Assembly (NCBI GenBank): GCA_001600415.1
Contig: BCJX01000001.1
Coordinates: 557,186-621,185 of the forward strand
Origin: Pascua guehoae
Taxonomy: Eukaryota > Basidiomycota > Tremellomycetes > Trichosporonales > Trichosporonaceae
Length of the DNA: 64,000 nt
Direction of reading: 5' to 3'
Shown: one piece after another, positions 45,396 through 58,164 of the stretch
Numbering within the stretch: position 1 is the stretch's first letter
Layout of the letters: each line of letters starts with the position of its first letter
The notes under the pieces: model-generated
The model's input: the letters and a program-made list of their open reading frames with translations, nothing else
What the model was told of the DNA's origin: nothing
The model's database searches: none
Program-made: the position numbers and the translations under genes

Positions 45396-46003
45396 GAGAT
45401 GCCTCGGACCATGCGGCCGAGCTCAAGTGGCAGTCTCGATACTTTGCGGTCGCACCTGTGTAGCACACCACGTTGCCCAGACACCAATGCAGACGGGGTG
45501 AACGCCTCGTGTGCACGAATACGTACCGGCGCGCCCGCAAAGTCGCGAGACTGCCACAGGGAGGCTCGAGCGCGTAGCAGTGCCACGCCTTTCCGGACGC
45601 ACCTGTACTGGAATACAGGTACGTCGACAAAAGTCTAGAGACTGCCGCTTTGACTGCCGTTGAGCTCGCAGGGCAAGATGCACCATCTACCGAATCCATG
45701 GCGACTGACCACGGACGTTGCCAGCTTGTATTCTGCATTTCCTGGCTGACCATCAAAATGCGCCGTGTGTACAGTACAGTATCCAAATTGGTGTGGCAGT
45801 TTCACTTTGCGGGCACAGATTGTATGGTGCCGAGAGAGGCCTTGTCAGTGTCGCACAAATGCCGTGCGGCAGAGTATTGAAAATACGGTACATTTGCGTA
45901 AATGCGAGCCACTGCTTCTCTGTACCGACACGCGCGCATGGCGGCGACCTCGACAAAAGTACAACAAGGACAGGCACAAGAACAAGAATAAAAAACATAA
46001 AAC

Positions 46004-46004
<1 letters not shown>

Positions 46005-46034
<30 letters not shown>
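46005..46034. repeat. CGACAA x5
   Basis: Five tandem hexamers immediately after the stop of the minus-strand membrane protein gene, probably in its 3' UTR. Confidence 0.9.
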
Positions 46035-46053
46035 GCACAACATTGCCGACCCT

Positions 46054-47648
46054 TCACGATCCCCCGACGACCTTTGCGTCGTCCCCAGCCTTCCACCTCC
46101 GCACCACCGCCCCCCAACTATCCCGCGCCGCCCGCGCCCCCGCCCGTCGCCAATCCCCTTCGGCCTGGCTCTGGGTCTGGACCTGGTCCTGGGGCTGGGA
46201 CTGGTGTTGAGACTCTGGCTGTGGCTGTGGCAAAGCAGCCGTCTCGCCCCAGTACGGATTGTACAGCGGCGGCAACGTGCCCCCCGCCGCGACCGCGGCG
46301 TCCTCTGCGTCCTCGGCGCGCGGGTGCGTCGTGAATCTGTGTGGTTCGTCGGGAGTGGGCTGGGTGTGCTGGGTGTCGTCGCGTGTGTGGTAGTGGTGGG
46401 CGTGTGCGGGCGTGTACGGCGAAGACGGAGACGTACCCGCCGTCGTCCGGCTCGCGGTCGATGGCGAACGGGGCGGGGCAAAGGCCGCGAAGGACGCGCC
46501 GGGGTGCGCGGTGGGGCTCAGCATGTCGCTCGGTGCGGGGGCGCTGGGGCCCTGTGGGGTGGGGACGGACGGGACTGCGAGCGTGTCAGGCTGTCGATGG
46601 CGCGTTGGATGGGCGGGTTGGACTCGTGGCTGGGCTTGTGTGGCTTGACGCGTTGGGGGCGCGTACGTTTGGCTGGGTGCGGGTGTGCGTGTGTGTGTCG
46701 GTGGGTGTGCCAGATGTGGCGGTGGGTGTGGCTGTGTGTGTGGCTGCTGGTATGGCTGTGGGTGTGCCGCTGGGTGTGGTTGTGGCAGCGCAGCGGCCGT
46801 ACCCCCGTTGCTGGCCCCAACCTCAGTCCCCGCGCCGCTCAAGTCGTGCGTACTCGCCAAGCTGGGCGTGCTCTTCTCATACCCCGCGTACGTATACGGT
46901 GTGGGCGTGTACGCTGTCCCCGAGTCAATGGTGAGTGGCGCCTGCGGACGGGTTGTCCTGCGATAGTGGCGGCGCGTGACGAGGAAGACGGCGAGGCCGG
47001 CGAGGACTGCGCCGGCGACGAATCCGCCCACGGCGGCGCCGGCGATGGCGCCGGGGGACGTTGAGGTGGATGATGAGGCGAGGGCCGAGTTCGAGTCGGT
47101 AGTGTTCGTGCTGTGTTGTTAGAATTGCGGGGTTGAGGACGTGGGACGTACGGTGTATTGCCTGGGGCTGTCGTCGCTGTTGATCCTGTTGGTGCCGTTT
47201 CTGCGGTCTCCGCTGTCGCTGCTGCTGCATGCCCACCACCCCCCAAGTCTGTACTCGCACTCGCACTCGCGCCCGTACCCTCGGCCGCAGCCGGAAAGCA
47301 CGCCTGGCTAACCCCCTTGTCGATCGGCAGGATGCCACTGATCTTGACCGTGCCCGTCGCGTCCGTGACTCTGAAATACACACGCTGCGGGGCGGGAATG
47401 TCGACCACCCAGGCTACGCCCGTCTCGTTTGTGGCCCGGGTCAGGTGCCGGAGTATGTCCAGCCCATAGGACCGGGCGACGGCGACGGCGTATGGCGGGG
47501 TGCCCCCCGACCACTCGATGCGGGCCGGCTGGCATTCCTTGAGGTCGAGAGGTGTGAGGACGGATAGTTCTATGCCTTGCGCCGCAGTACCGAGCGTGAG
47601 GGCGAGAGCAACGACGAGGGTCGACCAGATGGCGGCGAGGGCAGGCAT
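46054..47648 (-). CDS. Type I single-pass membrane protein with Pro/His-rich cytosolic tail
   Basis: Two exons: 47152-47648 and 46054-47110, 517 residues. A signal peptide (STLVVALALTLGTAAQG) leads into an ectodomain of a kind widespread in basidiomycetes: LKECQPARIEWSGGTPPYAV, then VAWVVDIPAPQRVYFRVTDATG, ending near a Cys at about 115. A Ser/Thr/Ala linker, one transmembrane span (GAAVGGFVAGAVLAGLAVFLV), a basic stop-transfer (TRRHYRR) and a roughly 300-residue Pro/His/Gln/Ser tail follow. This layout resembles Skg6-like/Axl2-like fungal surface proteins, which often mark polarity or wall sites; that role is only inferred. The gene at 62206-63845 has the same plan. The 41-nt intron has a normal donor and acceptor. 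Confidence 0.82.
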
Positions 47649-48636
47649 TTCGGGTAGTATCAGTCAGAATGTGATGAGTGTGAGATCAGGACGAGAGATG
47701 TCCCGAGTACCACGTTTCAGCAGACGGCCAGGGGGGGCCGCTTCTGTCAGTTGCTACCTCGGTGTCAGTAGAGCGACCTCGGCAGGCAGTGGTAACCAAG
47801 GTCGTGGACAAGGGCGGTTTGGCGAGGTCGACATTGTGTGGGTCGACTCGGCGAACGAAACAAGCTCAGTCACGAGACGCGCATTGGTGCCAGGGCTGGC
47901 TTGGCGTGCGGGTGCCTGTCGCTGCAACGGGGCCAACGTGTAGCTACGTGGGAGAGGAAGCGGCGGGAACAGAACAAATGTAGATTAACAGCGTTAAGGT
48001 TTAAGGACGATTGCAAAGGGGCCATGTGTGCCCGCTGCCCGCTCGTTCCTGCCACTGCAGATTCCAGAGAGGCGATGCCAGTGCTCAATCCAGTTTAGTC
48101 GTCAGACAATGTGGCGCCTTCCTACTCAGTTCCACCATGCCAGGCCATGCAATTTGCCATCTGTGCGTGTGCCTGTGTCGTCGCTGTTACGCACCGTTCA
48201 GCGGCTCTGCAAGCGTTGACGCGGCTTCGTTCAAGTGGACTCAAGGTCCAGTGGAGTGGGAGGCTCAGCCAAAAGTCATGTGCACATTCTGCATCGCCCC
48301 CGGCACGGGGCCGGCGGGCGAGCTAAACAGGTACGGTATGGGGCATGAAGAAGACATGACATGAAATATCATGAAGCGGGCATGGGCACAATGTGCGGGG
48401 CATGGAGGTCGTGATCTAGTGTATTACAAGTATATTGACAATGTTTGGGTGGAAATGGACATGATGGAGGTATTTAATGGCGGGTTTGGGTATCGAGATT
48501 GTAGATGTTCCGTATGGATCAGTGTGGAGAGTGTCGTTGGCGGGCCCGGAGTGCGCGGACACAATCGTGTGTATGTCGCCCTCAGACCATGGTGATATGT
48601 TCGAAATATACCGTGCTCACAGAGTGTGCTGGTGCA
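47649..48636. other. Intergenic, no gene seen
   Basis: 5' flank of the membrane protein gene and 3' flank of the kinase gene. Several ATGGAC/TGGAGG-rich stretches occur near 48400-48500 but no coding signal. Confidence 0.5.
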
Positions 48637-51600
48637 CTACTTGCGGTTGCGTGCGCCAAAGATCTTAAAGATGCTCTTGCGCTCGGGCTTGCTGCTAAAG
48701 CCGCTGAACACGCTGCTGGCAGCCGGAGTGTCGGGGCGGTGGGCACTGCGCTGGGGGAGCGTGTGGCTGGAGCGGGTGGCGCTCGCGCTGGTGTTGGTCG
48801 CGCTTGTCCCACTGGCGCTACCGTTGCTGTAGCCACCACTGTGGGTGGCATAGGCACCATTGAGGCGCGAGTTGCGCGGGAGTGTAGCGTGCTTGTCGTA
48901 TTTGTCAAGCTTTTCGTTCTCGCCGCCAGGACCAGAGATCAGGGCGCGCGCCTTGTCGCGGAGCGACACCATGGACGACGGCTTGCCCATGCGGGGAGCG
49001 TCCAGTGTGTTTGCCGTCGACGGACGCGAGGCAGAGGTGCCACGACGAGAGGCAGAGGTGAGCTTTTCCTCGGCGGCGGCATACGCAGCCGACGCGGATG
49101 TCAAAGCTGCCTGGTTGCGCGCCATGTCCTCCTCACGGCGAATAAATTCGGCCGCCTTGCGCTGCGCGTTGAACGCAGAGCGGCGCGCTTCATCGGCTAT
49201 AAGGTCATCAGTGCTGCGCAGGTTGGATTCCGACTTGCGTGACGGGACACGCTTTCCGCCTGCTGCGCGCATGGCGGGGACAGAGGGCGTGCCACGCAGG
49301 ACTTTCGCGGGATCGGCTGTATGTTAGTGGGACAAGATGATGATCATTCTGAAGAGACTGACGAGACATGGGACGGCGGGGTTCCTTGTCGTGGTGGAAA
49401 CGCTTGAACACCTGCGACATGGTACGCATCCCTAGTCCGCTCGTCGGGCGCGCTGGGTAGTCGTGGGACGATTCGCGGATGACCTCGCGCTTGGGTTGGG
49501 GTTGAACCGGAGTGGGCATTGCAAGCGGCACTCGCGCCACGGGCTGGGGTTGCTCAGGCTTCAATGGGATGCGGCGAGGCTCTTGGACTTTGGCGGGATA
49601 CACTGGCGAAGGTGACATGGGACGCGCATATGCGGTGAGAGAGTCGAGATCCTCGGGCATCGCGGGGGGCTGGGGTGCCTCCCGGCCGGCAGCCAGTGCC
49701 TGTTTGGCCTCCTCAACATAGCCTGTGTGTCAGCTGACATCCGCTATCACTGCCCAGCTGCACTTACGCTCAATGTCCTTTGCCCAGTCTGCGAGGCGGT
49801 CGAGTCCGTCTAAAGCCGGCGTTGCTGCCATCGCGGGCGCTGCAATCTCGCTCGGTGCAGTCGACTGCTTGGCTGAATATCAGTTCGTGTTCCCCGTCGT
49901 ATTACTAACCCTTGCGTACTGGAGTGAGCTCTCCCTTGCGCGCCGGTGACTGCGTGTGTGCCGAACCTGGGCGGAGTTCGGCAGAGCGGATGCGAGATGC
50001 TATCGTCAGTATGGCCACGAGGCAGGATGTAACTTACAGTCACCACTGGTGATGCGTCCGCGGAAGCTGGGGCTGAACACAGACTCTGTCGAGATGTTGA
50101 CGTCGAGCACAGGCGCTTGGGTGCCAAACGGTGGTGGAGTGTGCGGGGTGTGCGGGCGAGTGACGTCCACAATCTGGACATTTGATCGGGAGGCGCCGGG
50201 CAGAGCGGCTCCTGCACGGTTACCATCACCGCCTGGTCATTAGCTTTCGTTGCTTTCGTTGCCGTAGTCGACTCACGGTGTTCGGATCCGCTCGACGCCT
50301 TTGTCGATACCTCCTCGGCCACATCCGCGAGTGCGGCAAGGCGTTCGGTCATGCCCCACGTGCGACGCTCTTGCTGCCTCTCACGCTCTCGCAGCTCAGT
50401 GACAGCATCAAAGCTCTGAGCGCGTGACTCCTTTAATTTGCTGGGTGAGTGGGAAGGGCTGCAAATGACAATGCCGTGACGCACATCGCCGTGCTTTGCG
50501 CCATCACGCTTTGCACCCTCCAGCGAGCGCATCGTGCGCTGAAGTGCCTCGTCGCGAGTGCGTGCTGGGGATTTGGGCCTGGGCATGATCTCTTCCTCGT
50601 CGTTGTTGGCGTTCGCGTTGTGGTGGCGCTCCGGGGAAGTGGGAGGCCGAATGGGGCGAGAGACACGGAGTGATGTGCGACGAAGAGGAGGGCGCGATGC
50701 AAGAATGCCAGGTGCTGAAGATGGACGTGTTTGGGACGGAGAGATGCGTGGCATGCCCTCTTCTGAGATCATCAGTGCTGATCGTCGTTAGCTCTACCCG
50801 ACTCCACTCACGAGCAAGGGCCTGGACACGGGGCTGGAGGATGGACTGCACGGTCCGCGTGGCTGAGTGGTTAGCCAGCTATTCGTTTGTCGGTTGACAA
50901 AACTCACGAGTTCCGAGGGCGGACGGGTCCTCGTTTTCATCCTGAACAGGTGTCATTGCAGCTTTGCGCGCAATGGCAACCTTGGCTGGCGGGGTGACGA
51001 CCTTGGCACGGACTGCAACGAGCTTCTTGGCAGGACGCAGGTGGTCGACACTGGTGGCTTGTTTAATAGAGTCGCCAAGGGGCTGGGCGACTGTTCCTGG
51101 GCCGTTCTTCTTGGGCCGAATACCAATGTCGCTCTTGACCGCCTTGAGCTTGTGGTGGGGAACCTGAGGCAGAGGCGTGATTGGAGTAACCGCGCGGCGG
51201 AAGGTCTGGTCATCCTCGTACGCCTCCCTCACCACTGGAGGAGTGATGAATGCTTGTTTGGGCGGGTGGAGAGCTGGGTGGTGGTATGCTTGGATAGCCT
51301 GGATTCGGGTCCTCGGGTCGGGGTTGATCATGAACTTCAGGAGGTGCTCCATGTCTGTTGCGTGAGCTAAAGATGTCATGATGTCATCCTAGCTCACCTT
51401 CGGCCATGTCGTAGTCCCCAAGCCACTTGCCAGCGCACGAGCGGTCCCAGTACATCTGGAGAGCCTCAGGTGTGTCAAATGGCTCATCAAAGTCTGCTTC
51501 GAATGGAGTGCGGCCGACCAGGATTTCGTAGAAGGTGACCTGAGTTGTGAGCAGACCGTAACACACCCAGTGTTGCTTACCCCAAGAGACCACACGTCAG

Positions 51601-53762
51601 ATTCGCGCTCGTCGTGGGGAAACCCTTTCGCACGATGGGGCTCGAGGTACTGCTGTCAGCTAGACATACTGTTGACGCCAGCTCACCTCTGGCGTTCCCC
51701 AGTTGGTTCTACTAAGAAAACGTGAAGGACCCGACTCGGTGTGCTTAATGGCAAAGCCAAAGTCGACCAAGACGGGGATATCGTTGAAGCTCATGACAAT
51801 GTTTGCGGGTTTGATGTCGTTGTGGGTGATACCACGCTCATGGAGGTATGCGACGGCACTGCAGAGCTGGCGGAAGTAAGGACGCGCCTCGTCGACCTCC
51901 ATAGTGACGGGAATGATCTTGTCTAGATACGGCATCACAACCCTGTTGGTGTAAGCTCACTTTGCAGGCATTGTAGCTCACAAGGCATAGCTAGGCGTGA
52001 TCACAAAGGCCTCAAACTGGATGACGCTCGGGTGGGGCTCAGTGCGGAGATGGTGGATGATCCGCATCTCTCCCCAGAGCGCCTTGACGCGCTGCGCGAC
52101 GGTCTGCTAGTAGCGTCAGTTGTATCCCCATTAGCAGTCAGGGTGGCTCACCTCATCACGCTGGCGGCAGACCAACTTGACCGCCACACGACCCTTCGCA
52201 CCCATGCCACCGCTGAGTGCGGCTGCACGGCCTAGCGTGAGGACGCCGTTGTCACCATCGTCGCGGTGGGGGGTGAGGCGAGTGTCGCGCAGCTTGCACA
52301 TCCACACGCTGCCCCAGTTGCCAGATCCAATCTCCTGGGAGAAGTGGAAGCGCTCTGCAAGCTCTCCATCGGTGAGAGAGTAGACAGATTTCGAATTGAA
52401 GGAAGGCGCAGCGGTCTCGGCGTGATGGCGGTTCTGGTTGCGCGATGGAGAGGACAGCGGCGACGGCACATAGTACTCGGGGTGGTTGAGCTCGTCCTTG
52501 GTAATCCTGCTGTACGAAGCGCCAGAAGCGGGCCGGGGACGGGCGGGTGTGTGTGCAGGTGTCTCGTGATCGGTGCAGAATGACACTGTGTCAATGTGAT
52601 TGTAAGTGTCTGCCGTCGTGTTTGTAGTGGTGAACGACTGGTCATAGTCACCGCTGTGATCGACCGGGGTAGATGGAGAGCGGTCGTCGTCGTCATCGCG
52701 GGTGGAGCCGTCGTCCATGTCATCATCGTAGTGGAATGGGCGAGTGGGAGATGCAGCAAGCAGGTGCTGAGGCGGAGAGGGAAGGTACTTCGGGACCTTT
52801 TTGCGGCGCGGTGGTGTGAGGGAAGGTAACGCCGGCGTCTGCGGCCGAGACTCCGTGTTGAGCATTGCTTGGGCATTTTGCGACTGCGGTCGATGCAGCT
52901 GCTGTGGGTAGCTGATCTGTTGCTTGTCGAGCTTGGCTGGGAGAGCGGGGACGGGGGGGATACCTTCGGCGTGGCCGTTGGTGGGGAATGGCTGCGCGTC
53001 CACCCCGCCATCCTGGTGTTTGTCGACGCTGTTGCCGCCGACGAGGTGATGCTTGAGCTGACGCCGCGACTTTGGCCGGGCCAGTGGCCGCGACGAGGTG
53101 ATGGCCATACCTGCGACGCTCTTTGAGACGCTCTTGGATATCGTCTTTGTCAACTTGAGGGCTGAGAGGTATGGGTGAAAGTGGATGGACGATGACAAAC
53201 TTGTGCCAAGATTGTGTGGGTGTTGTTGACCCTTCCGACTTGTGTGGGCGGCGCCGGCGGGACCAAGTGGAGTCGGGGTGGTGTGTGTTTGGGTCTGTGT
53301 CTGAGTTTGCGTGTGGGTCGTGACCTTTGTCGTAGGGCGCGTCGTATGGATAATGGCGACTGCACTGTCGAGCGGGGCCAAGCGTTTCGTGCGGGGAACA
53401 ACGGCGCCAGCCACATCAGTAGTGTCAACGCCAGCCGCGGGGTCCGAACCAGAACCAGCGGTGGTGACTGTAACGAGGGATCCGCGGGGCGCTCGACAGG
53501 ACGCTACTCGGGCCACGGCCGGCGACTCGATGACAGGAAACACTGCAGTGGGCGTTGTTGTGGCTGGCGTGGCGGGGAGGGTCACTGGACGAGGCGGACG
53601 AGGCGCGCGAGGCGCAGTGTTGTCAGTTCGACTTGTCCCTTGGATCACTCGACCATGTTTGTGGCGTGTTTGCCTCGTTGGCTTCGATTGCACTGGTTGC
53701 GCGCGTTGATGTGATGATGCGCCTAGCAATGGCGCACTGCGCATGTGGATCAGCGTAGCCAT
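48637..53762 (-). CDS. Large Ser/Thr protein kinase with long disordered flanks
   Basis: Thirteen exons: 52152-53762, 51982-52103, 51687-51942, 51581-51649, 51398-51539, 50908-51354, 50812-50862, 50277-50762, 50038-50232, 49920-49999, 49768-49864, 49363-49722 and 48637-49316, 1531 residues. Residues 1-470 are Thr/Pro/Ser-rich. The kinase domain spans about 470-850: IGSGNWGSVW (from 478), a loop of some 40 residues, then VAVK (Lys about 529), HNDIKPAN (Asp about 620), DFGFA (638-642), GTPEYLEPHR and SDVWSLG. HND replaces the usual HRD. The remaining 700 residues are low complexity with a few conserved-looking blocks (VVDVTRP-like, LDGLDRLADWAKDIE) and a basic end (RKSIFKIFGARNRK). It should be catalytically active. 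I cannot assign an orthologue; it looks fungal-specific. Confidence 0.9.
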
Positions 53763-55800
53763 CTCGACCTCGGGTGAAGATCACGACGTTCTGTCGTTGA
53801 GGGCTGTATTTTGTGCGACCGGGGTTGCGCGATTGTGAAAGCGACGAGAGAGTGGGTGTCCAAGACGCCCTCTTGCTGTTTGCCCAGTCCTTTTGGGCAA
53901 TGTCGAGTGTGTGTGTTTCTGTGTGTGTTGCAACGAAAAGGAAGGCAGGCGCGTTGTTTGGACGTGTTTACAGCCCATGGCCCACCGGCCACCGGCCACC
54001 AAAGTCAAGGACCCCAAAGAGGCCCATGCGTCGTTTCTTCTTTTTTTGTACAATGGTCTGTTTGCAGACTCAAACACATACACTGGTCACAGGCCCACAG
54101 GGGGTGGCCCACCATGGGCGTCTTGGGGTCAACAAGAATGCACTGCGCACAGGCATGCAGAGTCGCAAACGACCCAGTCTAGCCTGTGAGCATGCGCGCA
54201 TCTGGGGTAGTACATGTTACCCGCTAGGCGCGTGCGTTGCGCACCGGTGTGTTCATGTCCATGCAATGAGCAAAAGAGAGGGGCGAGCGAAGCACTAGCG
54301 GGGCGAAGGGTCAAGATCATGAGGGTTAATGAAAGGGAGTTACAGGGCGAGCACCACGCACGAGCCTGGATGCAGGATGCACACCGTTGGAAAGAGGGAA
54401 GGCTAAGGTGCAAGTGCATCAGCGCGGTCATCATAACTCACAATATCATCAGGATACCGTGACCTGTAAGGGAGCATCAGCGCATCAGCATATCAGCGCG
54501 TCACAATCGTCAGACCCAGCAGAAAATAAAAATCCAAACGAAACGAAAAGAGAAAAAAAAAAAAAAAAAAAAGCAGCCGCGCACAGACCGCTCACTAGTC
54601 GTCGACCTACGTCTGTCATGGCAACATTGCTAGCCGTGCTAGCCAGCCAGCCACCAGCCACAAGGTGCACAAAGCCGCCGCCGAAAAGCAGCCACCACAG
54701 TCACAAGGTCCATGCAGGTCCGCGGCCCGACCACGCCACATCACACCCCAAACGCCTCGAAAACGCCATCAGGAACCAGCCACCAGACCACCAGCCAGCA
54801 GCCAGTTCCCACCAGCGGCCAGCAGATTCAGCGGAACAAGTCGCACTGCCCAACGGTCCTTGCGTCGGCGCGCCATGCCATGTTGCATGTCGTGCACGTC
54901 GCCATGCCGCCAACTACCCAACTAGCCAAACTGTCGCTCTCGCGCTTGGCTGCCGTTACTGTTTCACGGCGCGGCGGCGCACCGCGTTTGTGTACTAGTG
55001 GTTGTCACCATGTCACGTCCTGGTGTCTCGGCTATGCGCACTTGCCCAGCGGAGCAAGTACTCACTTGGCAACTGCGCCAGCTGTGCGGTGATGGTGACC
55101 GCTGATGAAGATACCAAGCACCAAAGTCTGGCGGCACGCACCTGTGCAGGTTGTCGCTGCTGGCAGGGGGCTGGGCAAGCTACAGGATCGGTGTCCAGTG
55201 CCAGCGTGGCTGATTATGCCTATCTAGCGCCAGACGCACAGCCCCCTAGCCCAGACCAGCTTGTTGGTGGGTTCTGGAGGGTTTGTGGGATGCTTCACAT
55301 TCCAGCCGCAGCTACGCAGGCTTGCAAGTGGGTGATGGATGGGATCGTGCCGCACATGCCCAGGCCCCGCCGCAGAGCGCATACCGAGGCCCCGTCGTAG
55401 ACAAAAGGATGCCGGACAAAAGAAGGGGGCTCAAAGCCGGGATCCGCACCGGGCTGGTAGGAGCGAACCCGATTAGTCTCTTGTATGCCTCGTTACCCCG
55501 TTCGCAGGGCAAACCACATCTGGGGTACTAGGCGGCCTCGCACGCTAAAGCGGACGGGTCAGTGGCGCCAAAACCGCGCTAGCTCTTCGTCCCGCTGGTA
55601 TCGATCGCGGACCACGAGTGCGAACTGCAGTCTTTGCACTGCACGAGGGAGACCAGAACGCGGCCGTATCAGTCACCATGCGCCAGTCGCGTATCCATAT
55701 ATCCGCAATACCGCCACTCGCAACCACACCAGTGCTACTCATCACGCTCATTCCCACCCGGGCTCGCACCAACATATCACTCGCACTAGCATCGCCCACA
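53763..55800. other. 2-kb intergenic region
   Basis: 5' flank of the kinase gene and 3' flank of the CDF gene. A 20-nt A run lies at 54553-54572. CCACCGGCCACCGGCCACC repeats occur near 53982-54000. No gene is supported. Confidence 0.5.
54553..54572. repeat. A20 homopolymer
   Basis: Twenty A in a row after an A/G-rich stretch, unusual in this GC-rich DNA. It could mark the tail of an old retrocopied element, though no target-site duplication is obvious. Confidence 0.8.
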
Positions 55801-58164
55801 TCAATGTTCTGGACTTTCTGGTGTTGGGGCCGTCATTCTGAGAGTGGTCTCGGGCGACTTCACGACGACCCGGTTGGCAAAGGGGTTGGAGGGTGTTGGT
55901 GTCGCTGATCCGGAGATGGTGGACGCGTCGCCGATGGATGGCGCGCGCGGAGGCACGGACTGCGGTGGGCGGCGTGCGACGTGCTGCTGGCTGTGATGGT
56001 TAGATGAGCCAGACAGAGGCGATTCGATGCGCAAGGATGGCATGGTTCGCGCATTGACTCGAAGACTCACGGGTTTGACGACGAATAATCGCAGCTAAAG
56101 CAGTCAGCACCGTGCTCGAGGCAGAAGAGGGGCGAGCTCCGTGATGGAGCAGGATCACGGGAGAGCAGAGCACAGGGTCAGGACTCACTGGACATAAGCA
56201 CGGAGCACCCCATCGAGACTGATAGTTAGAATGGATGCCCAAACCTTGGATCTCACTTTTCCAGCATACATCTAGGTGGGTCAGCAACGCTCTAAACACC
56301 ATTCCCACGAAACTCACTGGATCGTCTCCCCGACGTCGTGCGCAATGTGCAAGGTGGTGTGTTTTGGGAGAATCACGTCCACCTCGACGACAAGGTCGTC
56401 GCTGCGTGGGTCAGTCTGAAACAACGCCCTCGACCCACCCGATATGGTAGCACTCGACTTCGGCGATCTCAACAACGGGGTTGAACCGCGTCACGAGGTA
56501 AAGCATGCGGGCGTACTGATCAGGTGACGCAGCCTTTCCCGACACTGGCGTCAGCACCCTTCAAGCCATTGTGGTCCTCACAGTTGGCAAAGTTCTGGCC
56601 CAGCGTCTTGATCCACTCGAAGATAATGTAAGCACTGAGAACCATGCCTCCGATGGGATCCAAAAGCGGAGAGTTGATCTTTGCACCGATGTACTGACTG
56701 GGTTAGTTGTGAGAGCCAATTGGCAAACTCTAGCTCACCGGGAAGGAGAGCGACACGATGTTGAGCCACACATCGTTCTCTGCGTCCTGAGCGAGAGCCT
56801 GGACACCGGAGGACGGGATACGAGAACACCAAACCCAGCTGTGGTTGTCAGCCCTTGTTGGAGGTGAGCACTAACAGGACAGCCTTGATCACGATGGTCG
56901 CCAGCATGGTGGCCATTCCGACTGGGCTGAGATCTGTTGGCTCCGTCTTGATACCAGCCTTGAGGGCACGCTGGAAAGACTCGATAAAGACCTGGGCAAA
57001 CGAGACAATCATTACGACCGAGAAGATGAGCTGGTGCATTAGCGGGACGCCTCTGCGTTCGTACATACCACACCGAGAGGTTCAAAGCGACGCTTTCCGG
57101 CCGGATACTTCTCCATTAATATGTGACTAGCCGCTCTCGTGTTGCCACTCACCATGTGCTTCTCGGTCGGGCGGCCAATTGCCCATGTCGTTCCAAGAAT
57201 GATAAACGTGGACAGTAAGTCGAGAGCCGAGTCCACCAAGCTGGCAGTGAGAGAGATCGACGACGAGTAGAACACAGCGACTGCTTTTGCGACCACGAGG
57301 AGGAGGTTTACAAGTGTGTTGACTTCAGGTTAGCGTGGAAGGAAGGCACCAGCAGACATACCTCTCAACGCCAGTTTTGCCAGTCGTTCCCTTGCCGCTT
57401 CTCGTTCACCAACAATGAGCGGCGTCGCCTCATTGATCTCTTCACCATTCTCCTCGTGCGAGTCGCGATGTTTTGGGGGCACAAACCATGGCCGCCGGTG
57501 CTGGTGAGGGTGCGCTTCGGCAACAGTATCAACGGCGTCCTCGAGGGCCAAGTAGCTCCTCCTCGGCGTGGCGGGGTAGTGAAATCCCCCAGCAATCATA
57601 GATGGGAGCTCGCCAGCAAGCAGCGAGTCGACCTCTTCGTAGTGTTCTTGGATGAGGTTGAGGTACTCGTAGTATCCTCGGAGCTGAGGATCAGCGAAGA
57701 GTCCAACGACGGATGTGATTGAGTATTGGCCGAGATAGGCAATGGTGATACCTCCAAGTACGACCAAACATACCTTTTTTGGCATCCTCTTGACCTCGGC
57801 CTCATCAGTCGGGACATCGACAAAGTCGGTGACGCTCCTCTCCTCGGTTGAAATGAAACTGCCGTCAGCCAAAGCCCCGATGGTATTCAACCCACCCAGC
57901 AGTGTGAACGTGCTCCGTTGACAGACCACGACGTAACCTGTGGCGCATAAACGTGTGAGGATCCGCGATCGGGTCAGGCTCATTCGTGACGGGCGACATT
58001 AGAGGGGTTGTCGCGAGACGGATCGCTCGCGGGTTGGTATAGCCCAACGTCGTCAGTTGCGGGAACGGGTGGAAGCCCGTCCCCGACGACCGACTGCTGG
58101 GGCTCTGGCTCCGGTGCCGTTGTGGCCTGGGCCGGGGCTCGATATTCTGACCAAGGCTGTCCAT
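55801..58164 (-). CDS. Cation diffusion facilitator, Mn-type (DxxxD/DxxxD)
   Basis: Fourteen exons: 57938-58164, 57774-57858, 57362-57683, 57153-57322, 57069-57110, 56876-57030, 56739-56838, 56582-56693, 56439-56544, 56318-56401, 56257-56271, 56189-56218, 56071-56094 and 55801-55990, 553 residues. Family marks in order: RGYYEYLNLIQEHYEEVD (cytosolic helix of the Mn group), SLTASLVDSALDLLSTFII with DxxxD, KYPAGKRRFEPLGV, LAQDAENDVWLN with a second DxxxD, DPIGGMVLSAYIIFEW, LSGKAASPDQYARMLY and the C-terminal cytosolic domain with AHDVGE and LRAYVH. DxxxD at both metal sites marks the Mn-CDF group rather than zinc transporters. It probably moves Mn2+ into the vacuole, Golgi or out of the cell. 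Exons 11-13 are only 15, 30 and 24 nt, yet each restores conserved residues. Confidence 0.93.

Larger units (their letters stand above)
44759..46053. other. Convergent intergenic region with simple repeats
   Basis: Holds TGTAC x5 at 45371-45395 and CGACAA x5 at 46005-46034. Phrases around GAGACTGCCAC recur on both strands between 45.15 and 45.65 kb. No gene is supported. Confidence 0.5.

Noticed and set aside
49910..49919. GTTAGT donor at 49909 for kinase exon 10
   Set aside because: It puts the next exon out of frame; the GTACGC donor at 49919 keeps the frame of LDGLDRLADWAKDIE.
54387..54998. 203-codon plus-strand open frame over the A20 tract
   Set aside because: Includes a poly-Lys run from the homopolymer and low-complexity Pro/His; no family features.
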